The notes: generated by a model not told the origin, from the letters alone. A stretch of 64,000 nt of DNA from Papio anubis (GCF_008728515.1 NC_044996.1:104991467-105055466); one strand, 5' to 3'. Shown: positions 22,898-34,591, counted from the first letter of the stretch. A program made the numbers and translations.

Positions 22898-23627
22898 AGG
22901 CAGCATGTTCTGCACTTGGGAGTGAGTACCCATTGACTAGGTGAAACAGAAGGCTGCCAGTTTTGAGTGGAGCCCCAAGCGGGAAAGAGCTCTGCAGCAT
23001 GTCCAGGCTGCAATGCAAGCAACCCTGTGGCTTGGACTATGTGACCTGGTACTCAAGATAAGTGTTGTGGGAAAAGATGTTGGATGGAGTTTATGGCAAG
23101 CCCCAATAGAAGAATCAAAATGTAGATGCCTAGGGTTCTGGAATAAGAACATGCCATTTCAGAAAGCAACTCCCTGCATGTTACCGAGCCCTGGCAGAGA
23201 TGGAGCATCTAAATATAGAATATCAAGTGGCCATGTGATCAGAACTGCCGGTCATGAGCTGGGACTGTAAGACTTACCAAATCATAAATTCAAACAGGCC
23301 CAGCAGCAATCCCTTGTATGATGAGAATGGTACTCCTGGATTTTGTACATGTAGGATCAGAGGGCACAAGTAAGCTACACAAACAGGTACTATAGATGCC
23401 CATGCCATCCACCACTGTGGCACCAGCATCTTTCCCTAGCTGACCTCATCTAGCCACGTTTGGGAAGTTCTTTATGACCAGTTGATGTGTAAGGAAAATA
23501 GCTTAATTCACAGATGGGTCAACTTGGTATGCTGGTGCAAGCCAAAAATAGACAACTGCCGTGCTATACTCTACTCAATGATGGCCCTGAAAGACAGAAG
23601 TGAGGAAACATCCTCTCAGTGGGCATG

Positions 23628-23995
23628 TAATATGGTTTGGCTCAGTGTCCCCACCCAAATCTCACCTTGAATTGTAATAATCCCCACGTGTCGTGGGAGG
23701 GAGCCAGTGGGAGGTAATTGAATCATGAGGGTGGGTTTTTCCTGTGCTGTTCTCATGATAGTGAATAAGTCTCACAAGACCTGATGGTTTTATAACCATC
23801 AAAGGAAGAGTTCCCTTGCACAAGCTCTCCTGTCTGTCTCCATGTAAGATGTGCCTTTGTTCCTTCTTCACCTTCTGCCATGATTGTGAGGCCTCCCCAG
23901 CCATGTGGAACTGTGAGTTCATTAAATTTCTTTCCTTTCTAAATTACCCAGTGTGGGGTATGTCTTTATTGGCAGCGTGAGAACAGACTAATACA
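23628..23995 (+). mobile_element. MaLR solo LTR (THE1/MST type) inside ERV-L
   Basis: Starts TAATATGGTTTGGCTC and ends GACTAATACA. Target-site duplication GCATG / GCATA (4 of 5) lies at 23623-23627 and 23996-24000. Shows AATCTCACCTTGAATTG, GTGGGAGGTAATTGAATCAT and CATTAAATTTCTTTCC (polyadenylation region). Confidence 0.93.
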
Positions 23996-25639
23996 GCATA
24001 GATCTGGGTGATGCACCTGGTCATATACCTTGTGCAGAAAGAGAAGTGGTCTGAAGAAAGAAAATACACAGACTCACAGACAGTGACAAATGACCAGGCT
24101 GGTTGGTCAGGATCCTGGAAGGAGAAAGATTAGAAGATCAGGGACAAGGAGTTCTGGAGAAGAAGCGTGTGGGGGAACCTATGAAGGTGGAAACAAAGTG
24201 TGAACATCTTTGTATCACACATAAATATTCACCAGAGAGCATCTATTTTAGAAGAGGCACTAAACAATTAAGTGGACAAAATGACTCTGCCGGTTGACAT
24301 CAGCCATCATCTATCATTGACCACCTCAGTGATGGCACAATGCCATAATAGGTGCATGAATGAAGTAGCCATGGGGGCAGCGACAGGGGTTATTCATGGA
24401 CCCAGTAGCATGGGCTCTCTCTCACTAAAGCTGATCTAACTATTGGCACTGTTGAATGTCCAACCTGTCATTAACAGAGATCAGTGCTAAACCCCAAATA
24501 TGGCACTATTCCTCAAGTACACCAATCATCCACTTGGTAGCAAGTTGACCTCCACTCTGGAAAGGGCAATGATTCATTTTGACTGTGTTCAGTACATAGT
24601 TACAATACAGGTTTACCTTTCCTGCCCACTGAGGCTCAGCTAGCTCTACTGCCTGAGTGAGGGCTTATAGAGAGTTCGATCCACTAATTTAGAATCTCAC
24701 ATAATATCACTTCAGACAGAGGGACCCTCTTTACAGCAAATGAGACACGACAATGTCTATTTGGTCTATCACATGCTGTACCACCCAGAAGCTGTTGGCA
24801 TGATAGAGAAAAGAAATGGTTTGTTAATGATGTAGCTGATACACCAGTGTGGAGGTAAGATTCTGTGGGAATCTGAGGGTGGGATGCTATCCTCCAGGGA
24901 ATTGTACTTATTCTGCATCATCAATGATTATATGGTGCTATAGCCCCAATAGGTGTGATATAAGGATTCAGGAACTAAGAGGTAGAAGTAGGAGTGGCCC
25001 CACTTACTATCAATCCCATTGATCCACTTGGGAGATTTGTGCTTCTGGCCCCCATAATGGATCCACAGGTCTTGGTTCTCAGAAGAGGAATGCTCATATT
25101 AGGGCATACAGTAGGATTTTCACTAAACGTTAAGAATCTGTGGCTTCCTAGTCTCTTCGGGCTCCTTAGGCCAAGTACCCAGCAAACCAGGAGAGGAGTC
25201 ACCATCTCTGATCACTAGGAGGAGACGGAGCTGCTGCCACACAGTTGGGACTGTGAGGAACATGGCTCCCAAATGATCCACTGACGGATCTCTTAGTACT
25301 CTTATGCCTGATGTTAATGGTAAATGGACAAGTTCAGCAGTCGCAGCCCAGGAAGGCCATGGTAACCCAGAGTTCAGCCCTTTCAGGTCTTTATCACCTC
25401 ACCAGGAAAGGCAACTAGATATCAGGGGTGCTAGTTAAGGGGAATCTATAAAAGGTGGAGGAGGAGGAGGATCTATTATGGCTTCAAAATCTACAGCAGC
25501 AGCAGCAGGAGAGGCTACAGTTCTGCCATTAACCCTTTTCTTTGAAGTTTCCCTGAAAACAAGCCTCCAGAATCTTGGACAAGCTCTTCCCAAATGGGGT
25601 AAACTCATCATAAGAAGCAAGTGGCTGAAGTGGCGCAAG

Positions 25640-26085
25640 GGTGGACTATAGCAGATACTATTGTGCCCTATCCAGATCCCTATTCTGGGCCAAGGAGGCC
25701 AATCATCCACTGGATAGCAGGGCCAACCTACCTAGCCCCCAGCTGCTGAGGGCTCATAGCCATGTCCCCAATTCGGGAACTGTCCTCAGCTACAGTGAAC
25801 TTCCTTGCCCAAGGACATGCTTTTTCGCTGCTGCCAATGACTGGCTGGGTGCTGCAGGAATACAAAGGCCGAGGACCTACTGCCTCAAATTGGTACACTC
25901 TGAAGAGCCATCTCAGCTCCAGAGCTCCCTATAGGATTGTCTGAGGTCTCAGTTGCAACCGCTCTGCAAGTCAGCTTCTCCTTTGGCTCAGTTCTGCCTT
26001 CTTCATTCCCTTATAGCTACATCTCCCAAGACGCTCCCTAATCAAACTTTATCTCAAAGTCTGTTTTCTGGGAATCCACCATAAG
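25640..26085 (+). mobile_element. 3' LTR of the ERV-L copy (MLT2-like)
   Basis: GTGGACTATAGCAGATACTA start, ATTCTGGGCCAAGGAGG, and a CATCTCCCAAGACGCTCCCT then AATCAAACTT end resemble MLT2-class LTRs. Its position directly downstream of the pol remnant, same strand, supports the pairing. Both borders are approximate. Confidence 0.7.
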
Positions 26086-26310
26086 GTGGGGTAAAAGCCT
26101 AGTTTGTGAAGAAAAGGGTTAAGGAAGGTCTCAGGTCTAAGAATGCCTTTCTCTGCACTCTTTACAGTTTACTTCTTGCTATTGCTATTGTTAACTACGA
26201 GAGTAAGAATGGAGGGGACATTGAAGCCAGAAGAAGGTCACGGGGTCAGACCTGAAGGCCACAGACCTAACCTATTTGTCCTGGAAAATTTGGTGAGCAA
26301 ACATAGCAGG

Positions 26311-27851
26311 CAAGGTCACCTACATTTGTGGAGCTCATTGCAAAATGAAAATGTGGGGACCTTTGTTTAAAAAGCAGGAAAAACTGCTGTTACAGGCATT
26401 AAAATATAAAGCTTTTTCTTTTAAAAATGTTTCACTACTTATAAAACATAATAAAACATAATAAGGGTAATAGTGATACATAAATAACAACATAAACTGA
26501 TAAATTACGAAACAATAATATTTTGGTTATCATAACTTTATGTAATATAATAAATAATACTTTATTAATGTGATATCTTGATTGATCATAATATTTTTCT
26601 GGCTCACTTTTCTGAAAATTCATTTACTAGGTCATCAAAATTTATACTTTTAGCAACTTCATTTTCAATCGATATAAATTGAAAGCGACATCAGTCATTC
26701 TTGGCAAATGCGAGATTGCAGATAACTGATAATTTTTAATTTTGAAAAAGATCTTTCTGCTGATGCAACTGTTATTAGAGCCGTTAAGAGAATTTTTATA
26801 GTCTGTGACAACATTGGGATAAATTTCTGGTAACTTATTTCAAAATATATATTTCAGTACATCTAGAGTTGGTAATTCTCATGAAACAATTTTTCTAAAA
26901 AAATTTAACTCTTTATACAAATCAGCTTTGTGCAAGTCTGAATTTAATTTTAAATGTAAATTTATATAACGACATTTGAATATTTTCTCTGACATTTCCT
27001 GTAACTTGTGGAGGTCATAGAAGAAATCAAAACTGGCTTCGTGACTTCTATATAATTCAAAATGCCTGTTTGTGCATTCTGTCACTGCATATTCAATTAC
27101 AAGGAAAAATTAATTTCAAAGTTGTCTTTGTTAATAATCAGTTCATCTGAAGTTTCCTAGGAAAATTGTGTTCTTTTCTGTCCAAGTTGGCAATCTTTAA
27201 ATTTAATTTTTATTTCTAAGCCTTTGGATATTTTTCATATAATATTGCAGTGGCTTTCAAAACCTGAGATTCTAAACTCTGAAAAATTCTAACAATTCTC
27301 TGATATGCTTTAATGCAACAACCATGTGCATACTTTTATTTTTTAATAATTTACTGACAAAATTTACTGTCTGAGCTCTGTCAATTTCTGTCCTGGTACT
27401 CAGGCAGGAGAGTTAATATTTGTGCAGACACCACAGGGGTGGGCTCCACGGATTGAAGGGCAAGCTGGCTTCCCACCCCATGCAGAGCCCCTCCTCTCTG
27501 CTGTACCACAGCTGCCACTTCTGCTGCAGCCATTGCCACTGCCAATCTGGGCCATGAACTGCCCGACACCCTGAACTGCCCCAAGGCATGCATGTGTGTC
27601 CTGGGCTCCCAGGGCAATCTCTTGGCCATGCTGTCGGCTGTGCCTGCCGCACCACCCAGTGTATCTGCGCTGCTCACGCATGTGCTCCATCGTCCCGTCA
27701 GATGTTACTGAGGAAACACAGGTTCAAAGATAACATTATCAAGAATTTCAAGATGGTTGCCAGTAGAGCATTAAGCCAAGTACAGGGCTCTTCTGAGAGA
27801 GGAGCCTGTGCTATTTATTGCACAGGCTGCACACCCACGAAGCTGACCTTG
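26311..27851 (-). mobile_element. hAT (Tip100/Zaphod-like) DNA transposon with transposase remnant
   Basis: The element ends are inverted repeats: CAAGGTCACCTACATTTG at 26311 and, on the other strand, CAAGGTCAGCTTCGTGGG ending at 27851 (about 14 of 19 alike). Flanking 8-mers ATAGCAGG and TGAGCTGG agree at 5 of 8, as expected for an old hAT duplication. On the minus strand a transposase C-terminal half is readable: AQTVNFVSKLLKNKSMH (from about 27372), HADLYKELNFF (about 26915), and the hATC dimerisation signature VASAERSFSKLKIIS (about 26780-26740), then INFDDLVNEFSEK (about 26640-26600). Several stops and at least two frameshifts break it. The zinc-finger and catalytic N-terminal half is absent, so at 1.54 kb this is an internally deleted, dead copy. 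The 27400-27690 section is GC-rich and unlike the rest. Confidence 0.8.
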
Positions 27852-27944
27852 TGAGCTGGCTTCAGGCTGTGCTTCCTGGCCGATTCACTGGTCAGCGGAT
27901 GCAAAATTGCTCGTCTTTGTTTGAGTGCCCCCAAAACAGACAGG

Positions 27945-28290
27945 CCCTGAGAAAAGGATGCAGGTGCAAGTTGTTATTTGAAAGGCAGTCCCAGGAAGTC
28001 CAGTGAGAGGGTGGGGGAATTAAGACAGGGAAGTGGGGAAAGTCAATAAAGGATTGTTAATAAGTGGATTATCCTTAGGAGCAACTGGGGTGCAATCCTG
28101 TTGAGGACGTTCTTAGGGGCTGTGTAGAACACACCCTGGAACTGTACTACTGAGAGGCCAGGAAGTTGGGCTATGTATTCTCCAACTCCAATTCCTCATG
28201 CTCCTGTGCTCCTGGGACATTAATAGCCTGTCCCCCATCCCACCTCCCAACTCCCCAACCCAAGCACGGCCCTTGGCCTTCTGGAAGGGA
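27945..28290 (+). repeat. unassigned interspersed repeat, copy 5
   Basis: GTGCAAGTTGTTATTTGAAAG, CAGTCCCAGGAAGTCCAGTG, GGGAAGTGGGGAAAGTCAAT and GGAGCAACTGGGGTGCAATC match the 60844 copy in order. The last part reaches CAACTCCAATTCCTCATGCT. Confidence 0.55.
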
Positions 28291-29523
28291 AACACAAGAA
28301 GTCATGGGCCATGAGGGGGCTGTCTGCAGATGACCGACCTCCTGGGTGGAGTCTGGGGAGACGGCTGCATATACACTGGCCTCAGGACCCACGAGGGACT
28401 ATTAACCTGGTGCTTTTCCCCTCACCCCTCCCACCCCTGCTCCCTGCACACACATGCACACAAACCGTGTGGGCCTTTCATTCATCCTTAACGCTGTAAT
28501 TACCGCTTAATTTCCTCTTTACATTAGTATTGCAAATGCCTCCAACAACTTTATTTTCTTGCTTTATTTATACGAGTGAAAAGGCACTTAGAAGCAAATT
28601 ACTCTTGCCTCCATATATCTCTCTACCTGTTTATCTCTGTGTTTATGGGGTGCCTATCATCATGGTATCTGGGCATTTAGACAGTCCCATTAGATCAAAT
28701 TCATTACCTAAGAAAGGAAGAAAAACATACTCCACCTCCAGCCCTCTGCAGAAGCTGCTTGGTAGCACACCGAGGGCTCAGGCTCAGGGACACCTACCAA
28801 CCCAGAGGCTCTTGTTTTCCAACCCAAGGAGAGGAATATTTTTAGCAAAGACGCGAATCTCCTCCTGGAATGAGGCATGGGGAGCTTTCAAACTAATGTG
28901 GAGGATCTATCGGAGGGCGGGTCCCAATATGTTGGACATTTAAAATCTGAAATGATTTCAATTTCATTGCTCTCCAAATAGCAAATTGAGCCCATTTTTC
29001 ACAAACGTGGCTTTGTGCTCTGAACAGCTTCCATCCACTGGAAGATTCTGGATGTTAACTTCTTTTTCTTACTCTGGAGTTACAGAGGATGCCAAGTTCA
29101 AATATCACTGAGCATCTCTTTATGCCCAGGCCTGCGTGGATCTTTTAAGGTTCCAGCTCCCCAGGCAGCCTGGGCACAATAATGGAGACCTCTGGCCTCT
29201 CAGTGAAGACAATCACAGCCCGAGGCACCCTGCCCTACCCCTTCCCTGAACAATTTTGATTCCTTCCAGCCCCCACCTTCTGCCCTGGGGCCTCCCTCTG
29301 TGTTTATTGGCCTGGCCTTGCCCCTCAGACTATGGTGACTACAATGACTCTCCTTCACTACAACTGGGATTCTGTCTTATGGCTCCTGTGGGCCGCCCTG
29401 ACCAGACACTCTGTCAAGCCAGTGCTCTCAGGATTCCGTATGGTGGTGTTTCTCCCAGGGAACCTCATGTAGGCCCAAATGAAAGAGTCCAAATTCTATT
29501 ATGGGTGAGAAAATATGAGCAAA
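28291..29523. other. no gene recognised; unique-looking sequence
   Basis: About 1.2 kb with no recognised repeat. Open frames (for example 28530-28943, 137 codons) lack any domain. Confidence 0.4.
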
Positions 29524-29535
29524 GAAACCCTCGCC

Positions 29536-29828
29536 TTTTTTTTTTTTTTTTTTGAGATGGAGTCTTGCTCTGTCGCCCAGGCTGGAGTGCAGTGGCGCAA
29601 TCTCTGCTCACTGCAAGCTCCGTCTCCTGGGTTCACGCCATTCTCCTGCCTCAGCCTCCCGAGTAGCTGGGACTACAGGCGCCTGCCACCACGCCCGCTA
29701 ATTTTTTGTATTTTTAGTAGAGATGGGGTTTCACCGTGTTAGCCAAGATGGTCTCGATCTCCTGACCTCATGATCCGCCCACCTTGGCCTCCCAAAGTGC
29801 TGGGATTACAGACATGAGCCACTGCATT
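29536..29828 (-). repeat. Alu SINE (Y-like)
   Basis: Antisense Alu with duplication GAAACCCTC(G/A)CC at 29524-29535 and 29829-29840. Carries CTGCAAGCTCCG and GCGCCTGCC, AluY-grade states. Confidence 0.95.
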
Positions 29829-29843
29829 GAAACCCTCACCTTT

Positions 29844-29888
29844 TATGTATGTATGTATGAATGTATGTATGTATGTATGTACATATGT
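29844..29888. repeat. (TATG)n microsatellite
   Basis: About ten TATG units with one AATG variant at the tail of the adjoining Alu. Confidence 0.93.
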
Positions 29889-30140
29889 TTCGAGACAGGA
29901 TCTCACTCTATTGCCCAGGCTGGAGTGCAGTGATGTGATCATATTTCACTGCAGCCTCGACCTTCCAGGCTCAAACAATCCTCCCAGCTCAGCCTCCCAA
30001 ATAGCTGGGATTACAGGTGCATGCCACAGCACCACCCTTTAATTTTTTATTTTTGTAGAGATGGGGTAACCCTATGTTGTCCAGGCTCATCTCGAACTCC
30101 TGGACTTGAGTGATCTTCCTCCTCCCGCCTTGACGCTTGC
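29889..30140 (-). repeat. Alu SINE, incomplete and old
   Basis: Antisense Alu from CGAGACAGGATCTCACTC to the CTTCCTCCTCCCGCC region. The head (last 50 bases) is missing. Confidence 0.88.
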
Positions 30141-30182
30141 CTTTTAAAATTACAAAAGCAGTACATGTTAACTATATTTCTT

Positions 30183-30447
30183 TTCTTTTCTCGCTCTGTT
30201 GCCCAGGCTGGAGTGCAGTGGTATGATCTTGGCTCACTGCAACCTCCACCTCCCAGGCTCAAGTGATCCTCCCACCTCAGCCTTGAGAGTAAGCTGGGAT
30301 CACAGGCGTGTGCCACCACACCTGGCTAATTTTTTTGTATTTTTTGTAGTGACAAGATTTCACCGTGTTTGCTCCGGGGCTCAAATAATTCACCTGCCTT
30401 GGCCTCCCAAAGTGCTGGGATTACAGCGTGAGCCGCTATGCCCAGTC
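30183..30447 (-). repeat. Alu SINE with internal losses
   Basis: Antisense Alu bounded by the 13-bp duplication AACTATATTTCTT (30170-30182 and 30448-30460). About 20 bases around GTTTGCTCCGGGGCTC are lost. Confidence 0.95.
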
Positions 30448-30460
30448 AACTATATTTCTT

Positions 30461-31000
30461 TAAATGGAAAAGAAAAAACCCACCTCCAACTCAACAACAC
30501 AGATAAGCAACATAGTGATAATGGAAACCATCGAAAGTTCTACCTACTGAGAGTTAACCATCCTTGCCACATGTTGGTATACATCTGATCAGATTTTTAC
30601 CTATGCAGATATATACATATCAACATATTTATTTAAACAAAATTAGGAATGCCATGTGAACTAATTCAGAAACTGCTTCGTTCACTTAACAATGACTTGT
30701 ATTTTTCTAAATAAAATTCGATCCACATGAATCTGTGACTGGCTGCCCTGTGTTCTGTTGTATGCATATATAACAGAACTTATAATACTGTAACTTACTA
30801 AATGTACCTCCTATGGTTCATTTAGTGCAGGTGCTCAGTGTTATGCAAACAACACTGTGATGAACTCACCTGTGTTAGTTATTTCATTACAATGACTTTC
30901 TACAATTGCGGGGTCACTTTGGAAGCCTTTAACTCATGGCTGAATTGCTCTCCAGGAAGCTTGTGCAGATTGATTGTTCCACCAGAGTGAAGAAGAACCT
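30461..31000 (-). repeat. L1M(E)-like fragment
   Basis: Weak antisense L1 3' resemblance (GAGTTAACCATCCTTGCC; ATTGCTCTCCAGGAAGCTTG; GATTGATTGTTCCACCAG). Too eroded for subfamily assignment. Confidence 0.4.
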
Positions 31001-31354
31001 GGGCCCCAGGCCCGTTCTCAGCCCTCCTCTCCCTCCTCCAGTCAGTACATCTCTTTCCTGAATACCTCCATGGCTGGCCCCTGCAAACCAGACCAGCTCC
31101 AGGTGAAAAGGAGCTGCCTTTCCGGGGTGCTCTCTGCCTCCTGACACCCAGCCCTGCCACTTGCCTGTTGAGCTGCTGGCCTGTGAAGGGGCCTCGCTGC
31201 CATGATGAAGCATAGTCAGGGCTTTGGGGGTGGGAAGCCAGGATTGGGGGCAGTGCTCACAAGGCTCCCCTCCCCACCCTATTCCACCAGACACATGGAA
31301 GGTCACCTGGAGGTCACCTGGGACAGTTCCTCCTGGGGCTCTGCAAATCCATTC
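31001..31354. other. no gene recognised
   Basis: Pyrimidine-rich unique-looking sequence. A 170-codon minus-strand frame (30929-31441) crosses it but has no recognisable domain and crosses repeat borders. Confidence 0.4.
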
Positions 31355-31545
31355 CCACTTTAGCCTCCATTCCTGTGAAACCCTCCCAGAATCCCCATCC
31401 TGTCCTCTGCATGCCCTCAGTGTGAATGCCACTTCCTCCACGGAGCCTTCCCTGATTCCAGACAGAAGGAGTCCCTCCCACCTGTAGTTTTGGAATCCTT
31501 TTATGGAGACATTGGTGTGGTTGTCTTATCCCTGCTTGTTCGTGA
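31355..31545 (-). repeat. L2 3' fragment
   Basis: AATGCCACTTCCTCCACGGA then GCCTTCCCTGATTCCAGAC is the antisense L2 3'-end pattern. Confidence 0.5.
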
Positions 31546-31996
31546 AAGGGTCATATATACAAAGTGGCCCTCAAATACCAAAGGAGCCAAGAAACCAAAG
31601 AATGAGGCAGACAAATCCAGTGTGTCAGTAAAGGATGTTTTATTGTGGGAACTAATAGACAGAAGCACAGTCTTGGGCAGCGGGGACACAGCTAGATCTC
31701 CACACGGTTCCCCCCCTAGACCCAGGTTGTACACCACAGGGAAAGGGTATAAGAGCTCTGTGCAAAACAATGAGAGGCAGCCCTCCAGAGCAGGCGAGAC
31801 TGCTATGTGCGTCAGAGCCTATAATTTGTGTGATAGCATCAAGGTTGACATGTTCTTACAATAGGGACAGTAAATAAAGTAGGAATCAAAGGCACTCATG
31901 GGACTAGAGCCAATCAAAATCAACATGGCGAATTGCCATCCAAGGTGGAGTCACTTTTGTCTCCACACCGCCACACTGCTTCTTGGCCAAGATATC
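31546..31996. other. no gene recognised; possible old LTR
   Basis: Contains AGGATGTTTTATTGTGGGAA and CCAATCAAAATCAACATGGC. It looks like degraded retroelement DNA but I cannot name it. Confidence 0.35.
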
Positions 31997-32300
31997 TTTT
32001 TTTTGTTGTTGTTGTTGAGACGGAGTCTCGCTCTGTCACCCAGGCTGGATTGCAGTGGTGTAATCTCTGCTCACTGCAATCTCCACCTCCCGGGTTCAAG
32101 CGATTCTCCTGCCTCAGTCTCCCAGGTAGCTGGGATTATAGGCGTGAGCCACCACACCCAGCTAATCTTTTGTATTTTTAGTAGGCACGGGAATTTTGCC
32201 ATGTTGGCCAGGTTGGTCTCCAACTCCTGACCTCAAATGACCCACCCACCTCGGCCTCCCAACGTGCTGAAATTATAGGCGTGAGCCACTGCGCCTGGCC
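31997..32300 (-). repeat. Alu SINE
   Basis: Antisense Alu with (TTG)n tail. CCAAGATATCT and CCAAAATATCT flank it as a near-perfect duplication. Confidence 0.95.
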
Positions 32301-32734
32301 CCAAAATATCTCTTAAAACTACAACTGTATTTTGTTTACCAAAGGCAAGCATTGCTGTGTAGTTTCCAAGCCCGACTCTCCAAGGGTTTCCCATCTGAGA
32401 CTCCTTGGGCAGGGAGGAGGTGAGTGTCTGACCAGAGAAGGGAGGAGACGAGAGAGGGAGCAGTTTACAAGTCCATCTTGGACCTTCTATGTCCCCCTAT
32501 ACCACACACAGGGCTGAGGCAGGGTTTCTAGGACTCTAGGGAGCCCAGACTTTTCAGTCAGCATGGCTGCCATTCTAAGTGACTTTGGGGCCATGAGGAG
32601 GGCTTCTGAGGTGGGAGGCCAAGCATCCACCAGCACATGGAAGCTCAAGGCAGGGGCACTGGTGATGGTAGAGTTATGACCATAGCAATTGTTACTAACT
32701 AGCAGTATTACCAGTATTACTGCTATAGCAACTC
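32301..32734. other. no gene recognised
   Basis: About 430 bases of unique-looking sequence. Nothing recognisable. Confidence 0.4.
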
Positions 32735-32817
32735 CTTCTTTCCCTCCCTCCCTCCCTCCATTCCTTCCTTCCTTCCTTCCTTCCTTCCTTCCTTCCTTCC
32801 TTCCTTCTTTCCTTTTT
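32735..32817. repeat. (TTCC)n microsatellite
   Basis: CCCT units turn into about twelve TTCC units, forming the degenerate tail of the adjoining Alu. Confidence 0.93.
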
Positions 32818-33108
32818 TTTTTACAAAGATGGGGTCTTGCTCTGTGGTCCAGGCTGGAGTGCAGTGGCACAATCACGGGTCACTGCAGCCTCAAACTCCT
32901 GGGCTCAAGTGATCCTCCTGCCTCAGCCTCCCGAGTAGCTGGGACCACAGGCATGCACTACCATGCCTGGCTAATTTTTTGGTATTTTTAGTAGAGACGG
33001 GGTTTCACCATGTTGGCCAGGCTGGTCTTTAACTCCTGACCTCAGGTGATTGCCTGCCAAGGCCTCCCAAAGTGCTGGGATTACAGGCGTGAGCCACTGT
33101 GACTGACC
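32818..33108 (-). repeat. Alu SINE
   Basis: Full-length antisense Alu ending GTGAGCCACTGTGACTGACC. Confidence 0.93.
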
Positions 33109-33114
33109 CTATCC

Positions 33115-33402
33115 TTTACTTCTTCCAGCTCCTAGAGTATGCTGGTATTTCTTGCTTTGTGGCTGCATTACTTCAAACTGTTTCTGAGGTCATGTGATCT
33201 CCCACTACTCTGATCTACCTTCCTCTTAAAAGGATCCTTGTAATAATATTGGGCCCATGTGGATAAGGCAGGAGGATCTCTCCGTCTCAAAATCTTTTGC
33301 TTAATTACATCTGCAAAGTCTCTCTTGCCATGTAAAATAACACTCACAGGTTCTGAGAATTAGGATGTGGATGTCTTTGGGCCTATTACTTGGACTATCG
33401 CA
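33115..33402 (-). repeat. MLT1-like LTR fragment
   Basis: Antisense strings CCTTGTAATAATATTGGGCC, GCCATGTAAAATAACACTCA and GATGTGGATGTCTTTGGG fit MLT1-type LTRs. The body is incomplete at the left. Confidence 0.5.
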
Positions 33403-33476
33403 GCCACTCTCTGTGCTGCCTCCTTTATAAATAGTGATTGGATGGGTTAATGAAGGAATGAGCGGTATGGAACAGT

Positions 33477-34020
33477 GGGCTCTTAATTTGGGTTCTCCCG
33501 AAAGCAGACAATAACTTGGGACTGGGTGCGGTGTAATCCCAACACTTTATGGGGAAGAGGCAGGAGAATCACTTGAGTCCAGGAGTTTGAGACCAGCCTG
33601 GGCAACATAGGGAGATGCCCATCTCTACAAAAAGTAAAAATTAGCTGGGCACGGTGGTGCATAACTATAGTCCCAGCAACTCAAGAGGCTGAGGTGGGAG
33701 GATCGCTTGAGCCCAGGAGTTTGAGGTTGCAGAGAGCCGAGACTGTGCCACTGCACCCCAGCCTGGGTGACAGAGCAAGACCCCGTCTCAAAACAAAACA
33801 AAACAAAATCCCAAGAACTTGGCTGCAGGTGGTTTACCTGAGGTGATCTTAGGAAACCCCAGTAGCACCATAGGGAAGTGAGACAGGGAAGGGAGAAAAG
33901 CTCATCAAGGTTGTATAAACGAGCTGGTTATCCCTGTGGGCAACTGGGGGCTCTATCCCATTGGGGACCCCCTGAGGAACTGTTTTAAACATCCCTCCAA
34001 ATCATCCCACTGAGGAATGC
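33477..34020 (+). repeat. unassigned interspersed repeat, copy 6 (split by Alu)
   Basis: TTTGGGTTCTCCCGAAAGCAG at the left, then after the Alu GTGAGACAGGGAAGGGAGAA, GGGCAACTGGGGGCTCTATC and GGACCCCCTGAGGAACTG. This is the same order as the 60844 copy. Confidence 0.6.
33517..33815 (+). repeat. Alu SINE, old
   Basis: Sense Alu with a shortened head (GACTGGGTGCGGTGTAATCC) and AAAACAAAACAAAAC tail. Confidence 0.93.
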
Positions 34021-34299
34021 TGTAACGAAGTGTCACCGACTGGGGACTTTACAACAACAGAAATGTATTGCCGGACAGTTCTGGAGTCCAGGAGTCTGAC
34101 ATGGAGGTGTCGGCAGTGTCGGTTCCTTTCGGAGACTGAGGAAGAATCCATTCTATGCCCAGCTCTCAGCTTCCAGCGATTGTCAGCCATCCTTGGTGTT
34201 CCTGGTAGATGCATCACTCCAATCTTGGCTTCCATTTTCACACGACCTTCTCCTATGTGTCTTCTCCCCTTCTCTTCTCTCCCTCTTTTTTTATTTTTT

Positions 34300-34591
34300 A
34301 CTTTTTTGAGACGGAGTTTTGCTCTTGTCGCCCAGGGTTAGAGTGCAATTGTGCGATCTGGGCTCACTGCAACCTCCTCCTCCCGGGTTCAAGGGATTCT
34401 CTTGCCACAGCCTCCCGAGTAGCTGGGATTACAGGCACCTGCCATCATGCCCAACTAGTTTTTGTATTTTTAGTAGAGACGGGATTTCACCATGTTGGCC
34501 AGGCTGGTCTTGAACTCCTGACCTCAGGTGTTCTGCCCACCTCGGCCTCCCAAAGTGCTGGGATTACGGGTGTGAGCCACCGTGCCCGGCC
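34300..34591 (-). repeat. Alu SINE in the A-rich tail of the RPS20 pseudogene
   Basis: Full-length antisense Alu. CTCTTTTTTTATTTTTT-like runs on both sides are its duplication within the pseudogene poly(A). Confidence 0.93.

Larger units (their letters stand above)
21524..25640 (+). mobile_element. ERV-L internal region: decayed pol (RT, RNase H, integrase, dUTPase)
   Basis: Remnant of a class III (ERV-L) endogenous retrovirus, long dead. Pieces in order: RT N-terminal part at 21524-21629 and 21925-22080; a DLANALFSI motif at about 22162; the RT catalytic box at about 22325-22345, which reads HYVDGI with the second catalytic Asp replaced by Gly; the connection/RNase H part at 22898-23627 (frame 22941-23270 reads KAASFEWSPKRERALQHVQA); integrase core around 24715-24790 (SDRGTLFTANE); dUTPase at the C-terminus, about 24980-25340 (GRFVLLAPIMDPQVLVLRRG; later DLLVLLCLMLMVNG), which is the ERV-L hallmark. 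The strongly conserved third dUTPase motif seems deleted near 25200. Many stops and frameshifts lie throughout; two Alus and one MaLR LTR interrupt it. No gag and no 5' LTR are seen. Confidence 0.85.

Noticed and set aside
24595..24740. Possible host integrase-like gene
   Set aside because: Belongs to the ERV-L pol relic, with stops and frameshifts. No evidence of domestication.
27381..27690. Overlapping minus-strand frames in a GC-rich patch, possible CpG island or exon
   Set aside because: Three frames open simultaneously, few CpGs, and it lies between the TIRs of a hAT element. Composition alone is the cause.
30929..31441. 170-codon minus-strand frame
   Set aside because: Crosses L1M, unique and L2 borders. 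No domain.
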